This document shows positions 10,311 through 20,488 of a stretch of DNA of 64,000 bases, in pieces. Position 1 is the first letter of the stretch. Every line of letters begins with the position of its first letter. The notes below the pieces were generated by a model. It saw nothing but the letters and a program-made list of their open reading frames with translations. It did not search any database and was not told the DNA's origin. The DNA is taken from assembly GCA_003290165.1 (NCBI GenBank), contig QNQO01000223.1, forward strand, positions 496,001-560,000, given 5' to 3'. The DNA is from Berberis thunbergii (lineage: Eukaryota > Streptophyta > Magnoliopsida > Ranunculales > Berberidaceae). Position numbers and translations under genes: made by a program.

Positions 10311-12093
10311 AGGATTATTTGCATGTTTCCCTATAATACATGTTTTATTCAGCTTTGGCTCCAATTATTATTCGTATTGCACTTTTTCCCCTAAGACTAA
10401 CACTCAATGTGTCTTGACAGTCTGTTTTCAAAGCAGATTGCTAAAAATACTACCGAGAAATCAAAGGCTGAGATTGAATATTTCTTATCTCGAACATCTC
10501 ATCTCAAGGAAAATCCTAAGGTCCAACTGAAATCGTAATCGTATCTCGAGAAAAATTTAACATCTAAATTTAATCGTACACACATCTCTAGGTAAATCTT
10601 ACTGTCCAAATTTAATTGTGTGCGTATCTCGAAAAAAACTAACGATTTGGCATATATCTTGAGAAAATCTAACGATCCAGAATGCATATCGACGAAATTG
10701 TGACATTTCAAATCTATTCATACATGCATCTCGAGGAAATTGATATTCTGAATAAATTTGAATTTAATTTTGCCCCCTGAAACATAACAGACCTGAGAGA
10801 TGAAGAGGGGTGAAGAAGGAGGAAGGAGAAGGGAGAATGAGAAATAAGGAGGAAGTGAAGGAATGAGGAAGAGGACGGAGGATGAAGGGGGAAGTGGTGG
10901 CGAGGCTGCGAGATAGTAGGGGTGGGCAATGTCAGTTCGGTTCGGTTTTGAGCCCCAAACCGATTTCGAACCAATTTCATTCGGTTTGCCCAAAATCCAA
11001 ACTGAAGCCGAGTTTTGTATTTGTAAACCGATGAATTCGGTTGAACCGAATTTCGAATTGGTTGGGTCGAAATTTCAGGCTCAAGCACTTGAAAGACTTT
11101 CATTAAAACGTGTCTAATTTTTTTACAGGCCCATTTTTTTTACAGACCAATTTTTAGCCCAAAATTGAAAACTTTGAGAAAATTGGGTGATTCAGTGCAA
11201 CATGGTGTATTGCAGTGCATTTGTTGCACTAATCAGGTATTGACATCTACCTGTTATTTAGTTATTTATATATATCTAATTAATCGGTCGGTTCGGTTAT
11301 AAATCGGTCGGTTTCAAAACCGTAAACCGATTTTGAACCGTTTATAATCGGTTCGGTTTAAATTATTTTCTTTCTACTCATATTTCGGTTCAGTTACCGA
11401 ACCGAATTTGAAAATCGGTTCGGTCAGTTAACCGAATTTAAATCGGTTTTTGCCCACCCCTACGAGATAGAGGATGAGAAAGATTATCAAAAAAAATTTG
11501 ATTAAATATTTGGAGTGGAAAAGTTTGTTAAGTTTATAATTTAAGCTTGAGTTGCAGGTCATTTTTGTCATCATTCAAGTCTGTTCTGTTTCAGGGGGGA
11601 AAATTGAATCTAAATTTATTTTATTGGATTAATTTATTGCCAATTATTTATTATATGGGGGCAGTTCCTCGAGCTTCGCATTGAACTGTTAGATTTTTTC
11701 GAGATGTGTGCTGGATTGTTAGATTTTATCGAGATGTGCACACAAAATAAATTTGGATCGTTAGATTTTACATAGAGATGTGTGTACGATTAAATTTGGA
11801 TCGTTAGATTTTTCTCGAGATGATGCAAGGTTTTTTAAAATCAACTGTTGGATTTTTCTCAAGATACGATTACGATTTCAATTGGGCCTTAGAATTTTCC
11901 TCGAAATGAGATGTTCGAGATATACGATTCAATCTTAGCATTTGATTTCTCAATGATATTTTGGTAATCTGCTTTGAAAACAGACGATCAAGGCACGTTA
12001 ACTGCTAGTCTTAGGAAAAAGTGTAATACGAATAATAATTGGGGGCAAAGCTGAATAAGACATGTATTATAAAGGGGAAATGCAAATAACCCT
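10311..12093. mobile_element. Mutator-like foldback element with about 0.5-kb inverted arms
   Basis: The arms 10311-10799 and 12093-11572 are imperfect inverted repeats. Outer ends read AGGATTATTTGCATG on the left and, reversed, AGGGTTATTTGCATT on the right; inner ends both contain CCCCCTGAAACA. Long terminal inverted repeats starting AGGGTTATTTGCA fit Mutator-like elements. No clean 9-bp TSD is visible (ATAAAATAA versus ACATTAAAA), so boundaries may be off by a few bases. The loop is purine-rich and holds a nested hAT element. No transposase. Confidence 0.72.
10917..11462. mobile_element. hAT-like MITE nested in the foldback element
   Basis: Ends TAGGGGTGGGCAA and (reversed) TAGGGGTGGGCAAAAA are inverted repeats. 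A perfect 8-bp TSD CGAGATAG flanks it (10909-10916 and 11463-11470). The interior repeats GGTTCGGTT / AACCGAACC motifs. 546 bp, non-coding. It inserted into the loop of the foldback element, so it is the younger insertion. Confidence 0.88.
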
Positions 12094-12875
12094 ACATTAA
12101 AAGTGGTTTCACATTAGGTAGTAGATTTAGCGCATTTTTTCCACTTGCTCTTCTTAATCTTCAATTAGGATCACATCCAAGAATACTTGAGTAGTCAAAT
12201 TTTCAAACTTAATCACTAGTTATGACCATCATATGTATGGTACGGGACCCTCAATCACCATCACTTGTTCAATTTACGTAATATCCTCATCTAGTTATCC
12301 TTTCACGGTTTTTGTTCCGTCGTTGTCACTTATTTAGTTTGTATGATAGTGCACAATGTATACTTTGAGATATAGCGAATTGTGGTCTCCTCGATCTTTT
12401 CCTTATTTTTTCCATCACCAATGTTTCCTTGTTACGCCTCTAATGACCATTAATGAAAGAAATAAAAATGTTGAATTGTAATATGAACATAAAAAATCCA
12501 ACTAGCGTCTAGGTTCAATACCATTTTTGTGAAGCTCTAGAGAAGCAATAAGCCTTCTTGACAAATTTTGCTTTTTCACATAATACTTTAAATAATTCAA
12601 AACAAGGTATTTTAATCTGATTTTCATAAATTTATATACATACAATGGGCTCCAAGATTGAAATGAACTTCAGCACTCTAAACCATTTCTTTTAAAAGCA
12701 TGTATTCTATAAAACATCAGCCAACGCAACGGGTGCATTCACATAGACCCTATTTTGTACGTACATTGGATTCAAATATATACTGCAATGTAGCCCAAAT
12801 TTTGAAGCATCTCGAACAAATTCAGATTTTGAAATTCAGGTGGCTAGGTGCATTTTATTTTCTTGGACATATAAT
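12094..12875. other. Non-genic AT-rich stretch
   Basis: About 780 bp between two elements. An open frame at 12700-12942 overlaps the start of the next element and has no recognisable domain. Nothing else is supported. Confidence 0.5.
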
Positions 12876-13614
12876 AGGGGCAGACCTATTAAGGAGAGGG
12901 ATTGTCCCCTCAACTTTCAAGATATTTTTAATAAATATTTAACCTTGAAAAATTACATAAAGTATAATATAATATGATAATTGTTCATTCAACTATTTTT
13001 ATATGTCTTTTGAGCATAAAATTTATTTATAACTATAGACAGTTACTATTAAGTATATATTTTATGTCTAATGATAATTACTATTCTTCATAATTGTGAC
13101 ATGCTCTTACATTTTTGTTTTCAATGCAATTTTAATTTTACATATAATTGCAAACATTAAAAAAAAATGTTTATTAACAAGTGGTATAAAACCTCCAAAA
13201 AAAATATTTGAAATTAATATTTAGAATAACTCAATGAAAGTATATACAATTAGCCAACTTATACAAAATTTGAGGCTCATATAAACCATTTTTTTCTATG
13301 AAATTGTATTAGGATCTTATTATGTTCGCAAATTTCATTTATTTAAGCTTCAACTAGATATTTATCCTAATTATTTTGTGATTTTAGTTATATACTTGCA
13401 AAAGTAATCGACATTGTGACTTTATTTTTGCTTAAATTTGGACTACACTGAATTCAATTTGGTATATGCAATGTACTTTTGATAGTTATATATTTTTTAT
13501 TAGTTACTAGCTCAAGTATGAAAAAAATTGTCTGCTACTTTAATAACTAGTATTATCAACTAATAATTATTTGCCATTTTACACCCCTAGACCAAAATCT
13601 TGAGTCCGCCACTG
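12876..13614. mobile_element. Non-autonomous hAT-like element, CAGTGGCGGA family
   Basis: The right end reversed reads CAGTGGCGGACTCAAG and the left end AGGGGCAGACCTATTAAG, an imperfect inverted pair. Flanked by CATATAAT (12868-12875) and CATATAAC (13615-13622), an 8-bp duplication with one mismatch. 739 bp, AT-rich, non-coding. The same terminal motif appears in the elements at 20806 and 45078. Confidence 0.7.
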
Positions 13615-13960
13615 CATATAACATGTTACATCAAACTAGAACCCTTATACAAATACAAACCGTGCACCTTAAAATACAAAATATTGTTTTTGTTCCATAA
13701 CATGAGTAAATCTTGGGAAGCCAATGAGACTGCAAATAAGAGGGAATGTTGAAAGAAATTTCAGAGCAACCATACAGAGAGAGATGATAAAATTCACACA
13801 AAAAAACACTGGTTGTTGAAATCGAGGCCCATATTGACAGGCAGGCAAACCCCAAGCAAGCCCAACCCATTCCGGCCCAGCCCATTTAGTCAAATGATGC
13901 ACCTCCAAGGTTCGAGAAGATCGAAATGGATAACGATGACGACCGCAGTAGGCCACAGAT

Positions 13961-13993
13961 GTTACGTGTTTTTTCTCATTTCATTGCCACGTG
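13961..13993 (+). promoter_or_regulatory. ABRE/G-box ACGT elements upstream of the GEM-like gene
   Basis: TTACGTGT near 13961 and CACGTG at 13988-13993 (context GCCACGTGGGAC) lie about 280-310 bp before the GEM-like start codon. Such ACGT-core sites bind bZIP factors in abscisic-acid and light responses. Several GEM-like genes are known to be ABA-responsive, which makes the pairing sensible, but function here is inferred. Confidence 0.5.
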
Positions 13994-14272
13994 GGACTTT
14001 ATCTTTTTTCTTTCAAATTTTGGTCGGCTCAATTTTAAATCTTAATCGTTAAGACAAAGACCGAAAAAATATCCTGACCCAAAACACCCTTTCCTGATAA
14101 TTCACTCATTCGCAAATAAAGGTCTACCTAGTCAGGTCATTCCAGTAACTTCAATATTCTCCAGATTAGTATAACATTCTAACAGCTCCTGATAGGAAAT
14201 CGATCAATCAGGAACTCAGAACCCAATTCACTAAACTTGTTGAAATTTCTTTCCTCTATCCATCAATCTACC

Positions 14273-15231
14273 ATGGATAGGAAATCAAGTGAAACCTATC
14301 AACCCACTCCATCCGATCAAGTTCAAGACCCAGAAAAATGGGGCACCCACATCATGGCCCCGCCTGCCGCACCCTCTTCTCATCCTAACAATCAGAAGGC
14401 AGCAGCCCAATGGAGCGGCCATGACCACCATCCATATGTTCAGTTCGCTCCTGTTGATAAACCCACAAACAATCCCATAGAACCAGTCATCAACGTCTTC
14501 AATTCCTGGACCGCCAAGGCTGAGAACCTCGCTCGCAATATCTGGCAGAATCGTAAGTACTCTCTAATCTATTATTTCATTTTATATTTACACCACTCAT
14601 TTGTTTTGTACCACTACCTCCAGCAGTTTCTAACGGGTTATTTTGTGTCATATAGTTAGAACCGGGTCATCCGTGTCGGAGGCGGCATGGGGAAAGTTGG
14701 GTCTGACTGCAAAAGCGGTAACGGGTGGCGGGTTCGAAGCGCTTTACAAACAAACCTTCAACACGCTACCGAATGAGAAGCTGAAGAAGACCTTTGCTTG
14801 TTACCTGTCCACGTCTACCGGTCCAGTGGCCGGTACGCTTTACCTGTCGAACATCCACGTGGGTTTCTGTAGTGATCGTCCTCTTTCTTTCATTGCTCCA
14901 TCTGGTCAAGAGACCTGGTGTTACTACAAGGTAATTAATTCTTTTGAACACGTGCGTGGCACGTTTTTGTAATTTTTGTTTGGCTAATCAAGATAGTTAA
15001 TGTGGTTTTTGGTTTAATTATTGATTGCAGGTTATGATACCTTTGGTTAGTATCAGAGCAGTTATTCCAGTGGTAATGAAGGAATCAGAAAGGTACATTC
15101 AGATTACTACCGTTGATGGACATGATTTTTGGTTCATGGGTTTTGTTAATTATGAGAAAGCTTCTCATCATCTCGCGGAGAGTGTTGCGGAGTTTGCACA
15201 GCGCCAGACCAGTGCACTTCCTGTTGGTTAA
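14273..15231 (+). CDS. GEM-like protein with GRAM domain (three exons)
   Basis: Exons 14273-14552, 14656-14930 and 15031-15231 join in frame to 251 residues, all with GT..AG borders. The N-terminal 90 residues are Pro/His/Gln-rich and disordered. Then comes the family's conserved block: SVSEAAWGKLGLTAKAVTGG, FEALYKQTF and NEKLKKTFACYLSTSTGPVA. The GRAM domain spans roughly residues 127-205 (GTLYLSNIHVGFCSDRPLSF, SGQETWCYYKVMIPL, ERYIQITTVDGHDFWFMGFV). GRAM domains bind membrane phosphoinositides or proteins; GEM-type proteins act in epidermal patterning and ABA/dormancy responses. The start is the first ATG of the frame, in context CCATGG. An AATAAA lies about 115 bp past the stop. No lesion seen; which GEM-like paralogue it is cannot be told. 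Confidence 0.94.
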
Positions 15232-16705
15232 TAGAGTTGTGGTTTTGCATTTTGTAGTTTTGGTGTGTAGAAATTGCTGTAACACCGTTCGGATATCAGA
15301 TGTGTATGACGTAGTTTGCTTCTGTTTTTTTTGGTCTTTATAATTTTTCAATAAAAGTGGGTTGTTATGACTAATACATTTGCTAACTTTACATTTAGAA
15401 ATTGTGCAAGTTGTGCAAGTACGATTTAAAAAAAACAAAACATGGTTTTCTTGGGGACCCTAATTTAGGGTACTATGATGCAAAACCTAGGAAAACCCTC
15501 CTATGAACAAAACTACAAAACTACTAAGACTTGCTTGCTCAGCTTGGGCTCACCACGGCCCTTTTCTTATATGCGCCCACCCAAACTCTGCCAAAGACTT
15601 GTTATTCCAAAGAATGGCCATGAAAAGGGGTGTTGAGTATCAGTTCAGTTGAATGTGCACTTCCCAAATTGGCATGTGAAAAGATTTTCTACATTGATCT
15701 TCTACTGTAGTGTCCCTTTAATTTGTTTTCCCTCTACTTGGTGAGCGAGAGAGAGACCAAACGTATGCAACATTATTGAGTGGTCAGCCTCGCTCCCAGC
15801 TTTGCGGAAGCATGAAGCATAATCAAAGTGTAAGCCAGTGTATTTAAGCAGTGTAAAAAGGATTTCTACTTGTACTGTAAGCAGGGGAGTTCAACTTCTT
15901 CACAGAAGATCAGATCCCAACAGCTTAGAAAGATCCGATTAATAGATACAATCCAACATGCAATCTTCTAGTGGAAAAACTGAGATATCCTTTTTATAAT
16001 CACTCAGTCCACCGAGGAAAGATGTGGTAAAAATATTTGAGCTATAGAAAAATTATTGCTAAAGACAACAAATGGCAGAAAATAACAACAGGGCAAGTGA
16101 AAACAGAAACCACCAATCAAAATCCACACAAACTGAAACAACCTCCAAAGGTACCCACGCAAGGTCCCCGACTGCTTGAAATTGCAAGAAATGACTATCT
16201 CAAAGGAAACAGTAATCAATGGATGTTCGTGATTTGATGTCAAGTGTTGTCCATTTTCATGGGACTCTAGCTCATATAAAGAATGAAAGACCCATTTTTA
16301 AACTCATCCGTAGCATAGGTTTCGCGAGTAAGGATGAAGCTTTCTACTGCCAAAGCATTGTGTGCCATGGAAAGGGTTTGCTCCGCGTCTAAAGTGATGC
16401 AATCCTTGTTTCTGTGTTTGTTTTATGTTGAACTAACCTAATAGAGAACCTATTTAAGTCAGTTGGTCGAGGGGTGATCCACACCTAATTTCAATACCCG
16501 CTCAGGGAATTTCAAAAGCTAGGAAAAGTCCATCTCTGGTCTCTACTAGATGGAGACCAAGGATTGTGATTTCATTTTTTGAGGCGATTTTGGGTATTTT
16601 GATTATAAGAAATATTTCGTGAAATGTTTCATTGTGTATAGAAAAAAAAAATAAACAAAAAAAAAAATTTGGTTCTAATTTTGAATAAATGAACAATAAA
16701 ATTAC
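15232..16705. other. Intergenic stretch between GEM-like gene and F-box pseudogene
   Basis: Contains the GEM-like 3' UTR (to about 15370) and then about 1.3 kb without recognisable genes or element termini. The part at 16502-16705 continues an open frame from the F-box remnant but past a probable donor site, so it is read as intron or flank. Confidence 0.5.
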
Positions 16706-17484
16706 CGCGTAATCACAAGACAACTTGAGGCTTTGTGCATTGTCAAGGAACTTAACAACCTGCAGTGCCAATGATTTACTATGGGAGCACATTTGAAGAC
16801 TTGCATCGACAAGGGAAGGGACGTTCAGTTCACAATGGGAAAAATTATAACCGTTATCGTCCGCGTATACGTGTAGCTTTAATTCTAATTGCAATAGGCT
16901 CGGGGCAAAAACCTTAGGCTAGTGAAACCGGAAAATGTCAAGATCAACTTCTTAAGGTTAAACGCCCTTATGCTGAAACACTCTTCTTGGCAATCACAAA
17001 GACACATATTCATAGTCAAATTCTCTAGTAATGGGCAACCGGAAATTAAAGCTTCCACAAAATATACATCATCATCTTCTACAAATACTATTGGGAAAAG
17101 ATGCAATTTTTTGAGGTGAGGTAATCCGGTCCATGCACCAGTAGTTGTGAGGTGAGGTACGTTCAATGTAAGCTCAACCAAAGATGCACAATCGAATAAT
17201 GAAGAAGACAATGGGTAATATTGATGATAATATGAGAGAAACAAGTGTTGAATGTTGGATCCATCGCGGTTTTTCAACACTGAATTGATAAATTGAAAGA
17301 ATTGCGAACGATATAGACCATATTCTCCAAGATCAAAGTGAAGATAAGGACTTGAACGCCAGAGGTCCTTCCATGTCTTTGATAAAATGCTTGACCAAAC
17401 CAAATAGAGAGTTGGAAGATGGGAGTAAATTTGGTGAATGATTGAGTCGGGCAAACCACTGATCTTGTCCTCCCAGGATGCCAA
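16706..17484 (-). pseudogene. F-box/LRR-type gene, frameshifted and cut by an LTR element
   Basis: Minus-strand frame with an N-terminal F-box: DKISGLPDSIIHQIYSHLP followed by SILSKTWKDLWRSSPYLHF. LRR-like segments follow (LFDCASLVELTLNVP, LISGCPLLENLTM, FNLKKLILTFSG). These proteins are substrate adaptors of SCF ubiquitin ligases. At about 16905 the frame shifts: the expected continuation FAPSLLQLELKLHVYADD is in another frame and runs to a possible donor at 16705. No in-frame ATG exists at the 5' end because an LTR retrotransposon (17470-20150) begins inside the first codons. Beyond that element, 20170 downwards contains an ATG and 5'-UTR-like sequence that may be the displaced 5' end. The gene is most likely dead. 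Confidence 0.82.
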
Positions 17485-17761
17485 TCTTATTTAGTATTTT
17501 TCTTGATATTAGAATTTCTTAGTTAGAATAATATTCTATTTTAGGGAATATTAACTTGTTTGAATTAGGAGTTATTGTTTGATTAGAATTAGATTTGAAT
17601 TCAATTAGGAAGTATTATTTTTGCTTTCAATTATAAAAACATATGATGTAATAGAGTTTAGGCAAGCAATATAAGTTTTTATTTTAGTTTATTGGTGGCT
17701 GATCTCATATCAAAGGATCTAGGTGGTTTGATCTCCAATCAAAAGGTCAAGATCTCTATTA
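17470..17761 (+). repeat. 5' LTR of the KH-carrying element
   Basis: Matches the 3' LTR over about 290 bp with roughly twenty differences by eye. The first bases (TCCCAGGATG versus TGTTAGGATG in the 3' copy) are degenerate, so the exact start is uncertain by a few bases. Confidence 0.82.
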
Positions 17762-17763
17762 TC

Positions 17764-17775
17764 TGGTATTAGAGC
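17764..17775 (+). other. Primer-binding site (initiator tRNA-Met type)
   Basis: TGGTATTAGAGC just inside the 5' LTR differs by one base from the TGGTATCAGAGC complementary to the 3' end of initiator tRNA-Met that primes many plant LTR elements. Confidence 0.8.
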
Positions 17776-17879
17776 ATCCTCGATTCTGAGCCAATTTTTT
17801 TTCTTGTTACTTCGTTCTTCACCGGCCATCACCTTCCTCGCGCATCACCAACAACTCCATAACAATCGTCCTCTTTATA

Positions 17880-18402
17880 ATGATTGTTGCTGAATTACAA
17901 GAGAAAGTCGATGAACTTATTGCTCATGTTGCCGGGATCTCATCCCACCTCCACACACTTGAGACCACTAATGCAACTATTCTAGAGGCATTAAGGAATC
18001 TCCAGCCATATCGCCCGGCACCATACGTTCAACTGGAACAACAACGACCAATTATTCCTAATTCTGGCAAGGGTCTCCGTATTGATTTACCCCGTTTCGA
18101 TGGAATTTATCTGTATGGTTGGTTATTTCAGACCGAGTAGTACCAGGAACTCAATGGCCTTTCCAATGAATAGATGCTTTCCATTGTCGCTCTTCACCTT
18201 CAGGGTGATGCCAACTCTTGGTACCGATGGATTCGCCAATCACTGGGCACATTAACTTGGCAACAGTTTTCGAAAGCTCTTTGCTCTCGCTTTGGCTCTC
18301 GCGAACATATCGATCCGTGTAGTTTTCTTTCCAAGTTAGTACAACGAGGCACAGTTCGCTCATTTATTACCGAGTTTGGGAAGCTCTCTAATTTGGTGCC
18401 AA
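17880..18402 (+). pseudogene. Gag N-terminal part of the KH-carrying element
   Basis: Starts at ATG 17880 with a coiled-coil-like leader, then LPRFDGIYLYGWLFQTE, the gag motif that normally reads FDG.dp.gWlf.aE. In-frame stops fall at about 18138 and 18171. The frame reopens at 18174 with LHLQGDANSWYRWIRQ, LTWQQFSKALCSRFGS and LSKLVQRGTVRSFITEF, the gypsy gag core. At about 18402 the gag similarity ends and the frame runs straight on into the KH segment. Confidence 0.85.
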
Positions 18403-19640
18403 ATGTTGCACCAAAGCCTGCAAGTCAGCTGGCTGCAAACTCACAAGTTGGATCAACTCCATATCCTGTACAACCAGCTACATCTTATGGTCAGAGCATG
18501 AGCAAGCAGATGACAATTCCAAATGGGAAGGTTGACATTATTATTGGTGAAGGAGATGAAACTATAAAATACCTCCAACATCAATCAGGAGCAATAATCC
18601 AAATAACTAAGGATACAGATGTTGATATCTTATCTCAAACAAGAAATGTGACATTGTCGGGTACACCGGAGCAAGTTAGCAGGGCAGAACAAGTCATCAA
18701 TGATGTCATTGTAGAGACAGATGCAAGAGGGTCTGCTCCTACTACAGGGCATGGATTGAGTTCACTGCCACATGGAGTTGAACAATTTACGATGAAGATT
18801 CCTAATGACAAGGTTGCTTTAATGATTGGTAAAGGGGGTGAGACCATCAAGAACATGCAAAGCAGGTCTGGAGCTCGTATTCAGATTATACCATTACATC
18901 TTCCACCTGGTGATATGTCAACTGAAAGAACGATCTACATAAATGGCACAAAAGAGCAAATTAAATCAGCGAAAGAACTAGTCAACGATGTAATCACTAA
19001 GAATCGTGCAAGGCTTATATCTAATCCCAGTAACTACACACAGCAGGGTAACCGCTCTCCTGCCAATTGAGGCCAACCTCCAATGCAGCAACCTGGTTAT
19101 GGGTATGCACAACCTGGGACTTATTCTGCTCCCCCTCCTCCATATTATTCAACTTACCCCCCCTCAGGCAACCGGATGGGACTAGTCAAACCCATCAGTT
19201 GTACCTCCGCCACCTCAACCAAACATTGGATACAATTACTATGGGCGGCCAGTACAGACTGAAATAGAATATGCCTTAGGTTGACGCTAGCTATGGCTAT
19301 GGCCAGGCTCCACCGATAGCTACCCAAAATAACGATCAGGGATATGCTCAGCAACATACCTATGGACAGGATACTGCATCTCAAGTTCCGCCTCAAGATC
19401 AATAGAAAATGTATACAACTCTAGGATATGAGCCACCCGCTGCACCATCTCAGCTGGAAGGCACACCTTATGGCACTCAACCATCTACTCAGCCACCAGC
19501 ATATTAAGTAGCATACAATCAACCACCAACTGTTTCTCTAGGGACATACAATCAGCTTCTAAGTGTTCCTCCAGTAACATACAGTCAGCCACCAACTGTT
19601 CCTCCAGCAACATACAATCACCCACATGCATATGGTGCCC
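18402..19640 (+). pseudogene. Captured KH-domain RNA-binding protein gene segment
   Basis: Continues the gag frame without a stop until 19070. KH domain 1 (MTIPNGKVDIIIGEGDETIK...) has GEGD instead of the usual GKGG in its RNA-contacting loop. KH domain 2 (MKIPNDKVALMIGKGGETIK...) has the intact loop. A Pro/Gln/Tyr-rich tail follows (PPMQQPGYGYAQPGTYSAPP), then decayed sequence with stops and three copies of an 11-codon unit (PPTVPPATYNQ type) at about 19515-19625. This matches plant KH proteins resembling far-upstream-element-binding proteins. Two KH domains plus tail without any intron suggests capture of processed mRNA. The full-length parent gene is not in the window. Confidence 0.85.
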
Positions 19641-19649
19641 AACTTTACC

Positions 19650-19850
19650 TACTCTTGCCAATGAACCCTCATGGGTCTCGGAGAAACTACTTGATCGAGG
19701 ATTATTTGAATGTAATAATAAGCCCGTTACACTCTGGCTTATCAAGTGAACTGGCTGTCTTGTGGAGGAAGCTACTTGGGAAGACTATGAGCAGTTTCGT
19801 GTACGTTTTCCAGATTTTTAGGCTTGAGGACAAACCTTGTTTCAGGGGGC
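19650..19850 (+). pseudogene. C-terminal remnant of gypsy pol (integrase tail)
   Basis: Reads VEEATWEDYEQFRVRFPDF followed, after a stop and frame change, by LEDKPCFRGRG. This is the characteristic end of plant gypsy polyproteins with a chromodomain-like tail (ATWED ... FP.F.LEDK...). It ends just before the polypurine tract. Confidence 0.75.
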
Positions 19851-19856
19851 GTGGAA

Positions 19857-20148
19857 TGTTAGGATGTCAATCCTATTTAGTATTTACTTGAGATTAGAAT
19901 GTCTTACTTAGAACAATATTCTATCTTAGGGAATATTAACTTGTTTTGAATTAGGAGTTATTGTTTGATTAGAATTAAGTTTGAATTCAATTAGGAAGTA
20001 TTATTTTTGCTTTCAGTTATAAATACATATGATGTAATAGAGTTTAGGCAAATAATAAAAGTTTTTATTTTAGTTTATTGGTGGCTGATCCCCAATCAAA
20101 GGATCTAGGTGGTTTGATCTCCAATCAAAAGGTCAAGGTCTCTATTAT
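19857..20148 (+). repeat. 3' LTR of the KH-carrying element
   Basis: Begins TGTTAGGATG directly after the polypurine tract and is co-linear with the 5' LTR to TCTCTATTA. It contains TATAAATA near 20021. No unambiguous 5-bp TSD could be fixed because the LTR ends are degenerate. Confidence 0.85.
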
Positions 20149-20488
20149 TGGTGTTCATCGTCTCAATCATCTTGTTTTGCCGCCTTAGCTACTGGAAAAT
20201 GGAAACTAAAAACTAAATCAAAAAGAGGAGATGAAACCCTAACCTTCCATAGTGCCGCAATCTTGTGATGGTCTAGTGGATACGCTTGCCAAATAATTCC
20301 AAGTAGGGCTGGGCCGGTTACACGAACCGGCCCGAGTACCCAAGCCCGAGAACCGGATCACCATGACGAGGAGAAGAACGATGAACCTATTCTGCTGCCA
20401 GAAAGGAAAATTAGACTCCGAAGCCTTTGCAGCAGAGGAGCCTTTGTAGAAGATTAGACTCCCAAAAAAGTTCTACCTGTCCTCATCA

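Larger units (their letters stand above)
17470..20150 (+). mobile_element. Non-autonomous Ty3/gypsy element carrying a captured KH-domain gene
   Basis: Direct LTRs (about 17470-17761 and 19857-20148) enclose, in order, a primer-binding site (17764-17775), the N-terminal part of gag (17880 to about 18401), a KH-domain host-gene segment (about 18402-19640), the last part of a gypsy pol (about 19650-19850) and a polypurine tract (AGGGGGCGTGGAA) directly before the 3' LTR. Protease, reverse transcriptase, RNase H and most of integrase are missing. The capture therefore replaced the middle of the element while leaving the cis signals needed for mobilisation in trans. The whole unit is about 2.7 kb and split an F-box gene. 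Confidence 0.85.

Noticed and set aside
20300..20370. GGGCTGGGCCGG / CCGGCCCG motif resembling a hAT subterminal region
   Set aside because: Only one end is visible and no target duplication could be found.
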